Positions 5,724 to 8,175 of a DNA stretch of 8,175 nucleotides are shown piece by piece (position 1 is the stretch's first letter; every line of letters begins with the position of its first letter). The notes below the pieces were generated by a model that saw only the letters and a list, made by a program, of their open reading frames with translations, was not told the DNA's origin and did no database searches. The position numbers were made by a program, and so were the translations under genes. Origin of the DNA: DBFJGL01 sp048394785 (GTDB lineage: Bacteria; Bacillota; Clostridia; Christensenellales; CAG-917); assembly GCA_048394785.1 (NCBI GenBank), contig DBFJGL010000046.1, positions 1-8,175 on the forward strand. The letters are read 5' to 3'.

Positions 5724-6980
5724 ATGGAAACTTATAACAAAGAGGCACATTGCTCGTTTTGTAAAAGAAGCGAAAGCGAAGTCGGTCCGATGATTGCGGG
5801 TCCCGACGGCATTTACATTTGCGAACAATGCGTAGAGCGTTGCGAGGTGCTTATAGACAATCGCAAAGAAAAGCCCTCGGAGGATATTTCGCTTTACACA
5901 CCCAAGGAAATAAAGGAAAAACTCGACGAATATATAATCGGGCAGGACAGCGCGAAGAAAGTGTTATCCGTTGCGGTGTATAACCATTACAAGCGTATAA
6001 AACAGGCACGCTCCGCTTCGAAAAACGGCGACGAAGTCGTGCTTGAAAAGAGCAACGTGCTTCTGCTCGGACCTACGGGTTCGGGCAAGACTTTGCTTGC
6101 GAAAACGCTTGCGCAAATTCTCAATGTGCCGTTTGCCGTTGCAGACGCGACCACGCTTACGGAGGCGGGCTACGTCGGTGAGGACGTTGAAAACATACTG
6201 CTTAAACTCATTCAGTCGGCAAACGGCGATTTGAAAAGAGCGGAAGTCGGCATTGTTTACATCGACGAAATCGATAAAATCGCGCGCAAGGGCGAAAACG
6301 TATCCATCACGCGCGACGTCAGCGGCGAAGGCGTACAGCAGGCATTGCTTAAAATAATCGAGGGTACGGTTGCGAGCGTTCCTCCGCAGGGCGGCAGAAA
6401 ACATCCCAATCAGGAATGCTATCAGCTCGATACGACCAATATCCTTTTCCTTTGCGGCGGCGCATTTGTGAATTTGGACAAGATTATCGACAACAGAAAG
6501 GATAATTCCAAGCTCGGTTTCGGTTCTGTCGTAAAGGGTACGGTGGATTACCGTTATGACGAACTCATAGAGTCTTTACAGCCTGCCGACCTTATAAAAT
6601 TCGGGCTTATACCCGAGTTTGTCGGCAGAGTTCCCATTGTGGTCGGGCTCAACGCGCTTGACGAAAACGCGCTTGTCAAAATACTTGCAGAGCCCAAAAA
6701 CGCGCTTACAAAGCAGTATCAGACTCAATTCAGGCTCGATAACGTAGATTTGACGTTTGAAGAAAGCGCACTTCGCGCAGTTGCGGCAAAAGCGATACAG
6801 CTCAACACCGGCGCAAGAGGGTTGCGTTCTATACTCGAAGACGTGCTTCTCGATTTGATGTACGAAATTCCCTCCGACGCAAGCATAGAAAAGGTCATCG
6901 TGAACGGCGACGCCATTTCGAAAAAGTCCAAACCGCTTGTAGTCAGAAGAAAGAAAGAGGAAGAAAGCGACATCGCATAG
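5724..6980 (+). CDS. clpX: ClpX, AAA+ unfoldase of the ClpXP protease
   Basis: ClpX recognises tagged proteins, unfolds them with ATP and threads them into ClpP. The 418 residues match the family length. The N-terminal zinc-binding domain uses Cys10, Cys13, Cys33 and Cys36 (HCSFC...YICEQC). Walker A is GPTGSGKT (116-123), the first pore loop is GYVG (149-152), and Walker B is VYIDE with Asp181-Glu182. The RKH pore loop appears in GGRKHPNQ. The ClpP-docking loop reads LGFG (E. coli IGF), so it should pair with the ClpP next door. Sensor 2 is GARGLR. GAGG lies four bases before the ATG. Stops are doubled (TAG then TAA), followed at once by a terminator, so clpX is the last gene of the cluster. 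In this lineage ClpXP is also the likely degrader of RqcH-tailed chains; that is inferred from B. subtilis. Confidence 0.98.
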   Translation: METYNKEAHCSFCKRSESEVGPMIAGPDGIYICEQCVERCEVLIDNRKEKPSEDISLYTPKEIKEKLDEYIIGQDSAKKVLSVAVYNHYKRIKQARSASKNGDEVVLEKSNVLLLGPTGSGKTLLAKTLAQILNVPFAVADATTLTEAGYVGEDVENILLKLIQSANGDLKRAEVGIVYIDEIDKIARKGENVSITRDVSGEGVQQALLKIIEGTVASVPPQGGRKHPNQECYQLDTTNILFLCGGAFVNLDKIIDNRKDNSKLGFGSVVKGTVDYRYDELIESLQPADLIKFGLIPEFVGRVPIVVGLNALDENALVKILAEPKNALTKQYQTQFRLDNVDLTFEESALRAVAAKAIQLNTGARGLRSILEDVLLDLMYEIPSDASIEKVIVNGDAISKKSKPLVVRRKKEEESDIA

Positions 6981-6986
6981 TAAATG

Positions 6987-7012
6987 AGCCGCGCTTTGCG
7001 CGGCTTTAATTT
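6987..7012 (+). terminator. Intrinsic terminator after clpX
   Basis: AGCCGCGC (6987-6994), TTT loop, GCGCGGCT (6998-7005), then TTAATTT. The perfect 8-bp GC-rich stem lies seven bases after the clpX stop. The T-tract is interrupted by AA, so some readthrough into engB is possible. I could not identify a convincing engB promoter in 7013-7109. Confidence 0.8.
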
Positions 7013-7109
7013 GCCGTTTTATATGAAGTGTACAACAAAGCGACACAGAAATACCATAACGATAACTGAGTAATATCGGGATAAAACGGAGCGAAATACG
7101 GAGGGTGAG

Positions 7110-7718
7110 ATGATAATTAAAAAAGCCGAATTTGTAATATCCGTTGCGGACGGCGGAAAGCTGCCCGATTACGGCGCGACCGAAATTGCGGTTGCCGGAA
7201 AGTCGAACGTCGGAAAATCGTCGTTTATAAATTTTATAACCAACAATTCCAAGCTTGCCCGTACGTCTTCCGAACCGGGGCGCACTCGGCTGCTCAATTA
7301 TTTCAAGCTTAACGACGGTGAGTTTTATTTTGTAGATTTGCCGGGATACGGATTTGCAAAAGTTGCCAAGTCGGAAAAGGCAAAATGGGGAGATATGATT
7401 GAGGGCTATCTTATTAACAGCCAAAATCTTAAAAACGTGTTCGTTCTTCTCGACATTCGCCATACACCTACCGACGACGATAAACTTATGATAAACTTTT
7501 TGTTTGCCTACAATATTCCGTTTACCATAATCGCAACCAAGAGCGATAAGCTGTCCAGGCTCAACGTAAATAAAAACAGGGCGGCAATGGCGTCCGCGCT
7601 CGGTGTCGGAGTGGGTAATATTTATCCCGTGTCGGCTTTGAAAAAGACGGGAAAAGAGGAAATATTGAGCAGAATAGAGCAGATTGTTTCTCAAAACGAT
7701 AACGAAGACGGCGAATAA
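7110..7718 (+). CDS. engB: EngB/YsxC/YihA GTPase, 50S ribosomal subunit assembly
   Basis: A 202-residue TRAFAC-class GTPase of the EngB family, needed for late assembly of the large ribosomal subunit (YsxC in B. subtilis, YihA in E. coli). All G motifs are present: G1 GKSNVGKS (30-37), switch I with SSEPGRTR including Thr59, G3 DLPGYG (76-81), G4 TKSDK (143-147) and G5 SALKK (175-179). GGAGG at 7100-7104, five bases before the ATG, sets the start. In many Bacillota this gene follows clpX and lon; here lon is absent and engB comes directly after the clpX terminator. It is convergent with the metallophosphoesterase gene downstream. Confidence 0.96.
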   Translation: MIIKKAEFVISVADGGKLPDYGATEIAVAGKSNVGKSSFINFITNNSKLARTSSEPGRTRLLNYFKLNDGEFYFVDLPGYGFAKVAKSEKAKWGDMIEGYLINSQNLKNVFVLLDIRHTPTDDDKLMINFLFAYNIPFTIIATKSDKLSRLNVNKNRAAMASALGVGVGNIYPVSALKKTGKEEILSRIEQIVSQNDNEDGE

Positions 7719-7769
7719 TATAAGCGCAAGAATATCCGAAAATTTACAGCGTCATACGAATATAATAAT

Positions 7770-7809
7770 AAAAGTATTCTCAAAATCGGTAAAATTTGGA
7801 ATACTTTTT
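7770..7809. terminator. A/T-rich, probably bidirectional terminator between engB and the phosphoesterase gene
   Basis: AAAAGTATTC (7770-7779) and GAATACTTTT (7799-7808) are perfect 10-bp complements. Inside, CAAA/TTTG can add four pairs after a bulged T. The arms themselves supply a T-run at the 3' end on either strand (TTTTT on plus, TTTT on minus), as in bidirectional terminators between convergent genes. Confidence 0.65.
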
Positions 7810-7827
7810 AATTTTGAAGTACTTTTA

Positions 7828-7848
7828 GGCGCGCGGCGCGCCGTTTTT
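7828..7848 (+). terminator. GC-rich intrinsic terminator for engB
   Basis: GGCGCG (7828-7833), CGG loop, CGCGCC (7837-7842), then GTTTTT. The T-run is on the plus strand only, so it would stop transcription coming from engB. It backs up the hairpin at 7770-7809. Confidence 0.7.
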
Positions 7849-7886
7849 ACCGGCTTGCCGATATATAATCTTTTATGCAAAAAGAC

Positions 7887-8174
7887 TTATCCAAAAATCG
7901 AAACAAGTTTATAACCGATAAGGTCGCAGGATGTGAGAACGTAGCGCACGTTTCCTTTTTTCAGTTCGGGAGTTACGCGCGCGTTTTTGCCGTGCAGATG
8001 TCCGTAAGTCACCGTATCCACGCCGTATTGCTCCAAAAGCGCGGTGAGAGGGGTTGAATTGTATTGCGCGTCAAAGGGCGGATAGTGCATTACGGCGATT
8101 ACTTTGTCGTCGTCTTTGCGCATCTTCTGCATTGCTTTTAGAGATAGTTCCAAACGCAGTATTTCGCGGTTGAA
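7887..8174 (-). CDS. Metallophosphoesterase (predicted phosphohydrolase), C-terminal part
   Basis: The frame is open past the window end, so the N-terminal half with the first metal ligands is missing. About 95 residues are visible, starting FNREILRLELSL. VMHYPPF supplies the histidine of the GNHE/H-type metal site and YGHLHG the final GHxH ligands, both typical of calcineurin-like phosphoesterases. The NRE...LRLELSL lead-in and overall pattern suggest the predicted phosphohydrolase group COG1768, whose substrate is unknown. The protein ends LIGYKLVSIFG and has no visible signal or membrane segment in this part. It is convergent with engB across 168 nt containing two terminators. Substrate cannot be inferred. 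Confidence 0.85.
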   Translation of the reverse strand, partial: FNREILRLELSLKAMQKMRKDDDKVIAVMHYPPFDAQYNSTPLTALLEQYGVDTVTYGHLHGKNARVTPELKKGNVRYVLTSCDLIGYKLVSIFG

Positions 8175-8175
8175 T

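Noticed and set aside
5098..5748. 216-codon open frame antisense to clpP
   Set aside because: Fully covered by clpP, whose catalytic residues are intact; no independent support.
6576..7694. 372-codon open frame antisense to clpX and engB
   Set aside because: It crosses two certain genes and a terminator, has a composition unlike a real protein family, and has no start signals.
7684..7914. Short plus-strand open frame after engB
   Set aside because: It begins inside engB in another frame, runs through two terminators and has no ribosome binding site.
1..8175. A novel defence, mobile or toxin-antitoxin system
   Set aside because: Every sizeable coding region belongs to a known housekeeping family except the uncharacterised substrate of the phosphoesterase; no repeats, integrase, transposase or unusual gene pair is present.

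Overview
The window is a compact block of bacterial housekeeping genes, all involved in making ribosomes, folding new proteins and degrading failed ones. The probable source is a member of the Bacillota (Firmicutes), Clostridia-like. This is inferred from the tig-clpP-clpX-engB order, an lspA-rluD-type pair, an RqcH/NFACT protein and strong GGAGG-type ribosome binding sites. I saw no mobile element, CRISPR array, tRNA, rRNA or foreign-looking gene.

Layout. (1) 1-1299, plus strand: the last part of a probable lspA (signal peptidase II, cut by the window edge, with a long acidic tail) overlaps by one base a RluD-type 23S rRNA pseudouridine synthase. (2) 1300-1455: a non-coding convergent gap with two inverted repeats. 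(3) 1456-3162, minus strand: rqcH, the ribosome quality-control protein that adds alanine tails to stalled chains. Its start codon lies next to a -10 box, so the mRNA may be leaderless. (4) 3163-3522: a divergent promoter region with a clear sigma-A promoter for tig, a 14-bp palindrome upstream of it, and a hairpin just before the tig ribosome binding site. (5) 3523-6980, plus strand: tig (trigger factor), clpP and clpX, ending in an intrinsic terminator. A strong UUCG-loop hairpin separates tig from clpP. (6) 7110-7718: engB (YsxC/YihA), a GTPase for 50S assembly. (7) 7719-7886: two terminators between convergent genes. (8) 7887-8174, minus strand: the C-terminal part of a metallophosphoesterase, cut by the window end.

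How the genes fit together. Trigger factor meets nascent chains at the exit tunnel. RqcH marks chains stuck on split 50S subunits with C-terminal alanine tails, and in Bacillus subtilis ClpXP degrades such tailed chains. RluD-type enzymes and EngB act on the 50S subunit itself. The divergent rqcH / tig-clpP-clpX arrangement is therefore functionally coherent, and it is the most interesting feature of the window. All proteins belong to known families. The less ordinary observations are regulatory or are terminal extensions: the possible leaderless rqcH mRNA, the tig leader hairpin, the tig-clpP hairpins, an exact 14-nt repeat in two intergenic gaps, a Lys/Ala-rich trigger factor tail, the LspA tail, and the absence of lon between clpX and engB.
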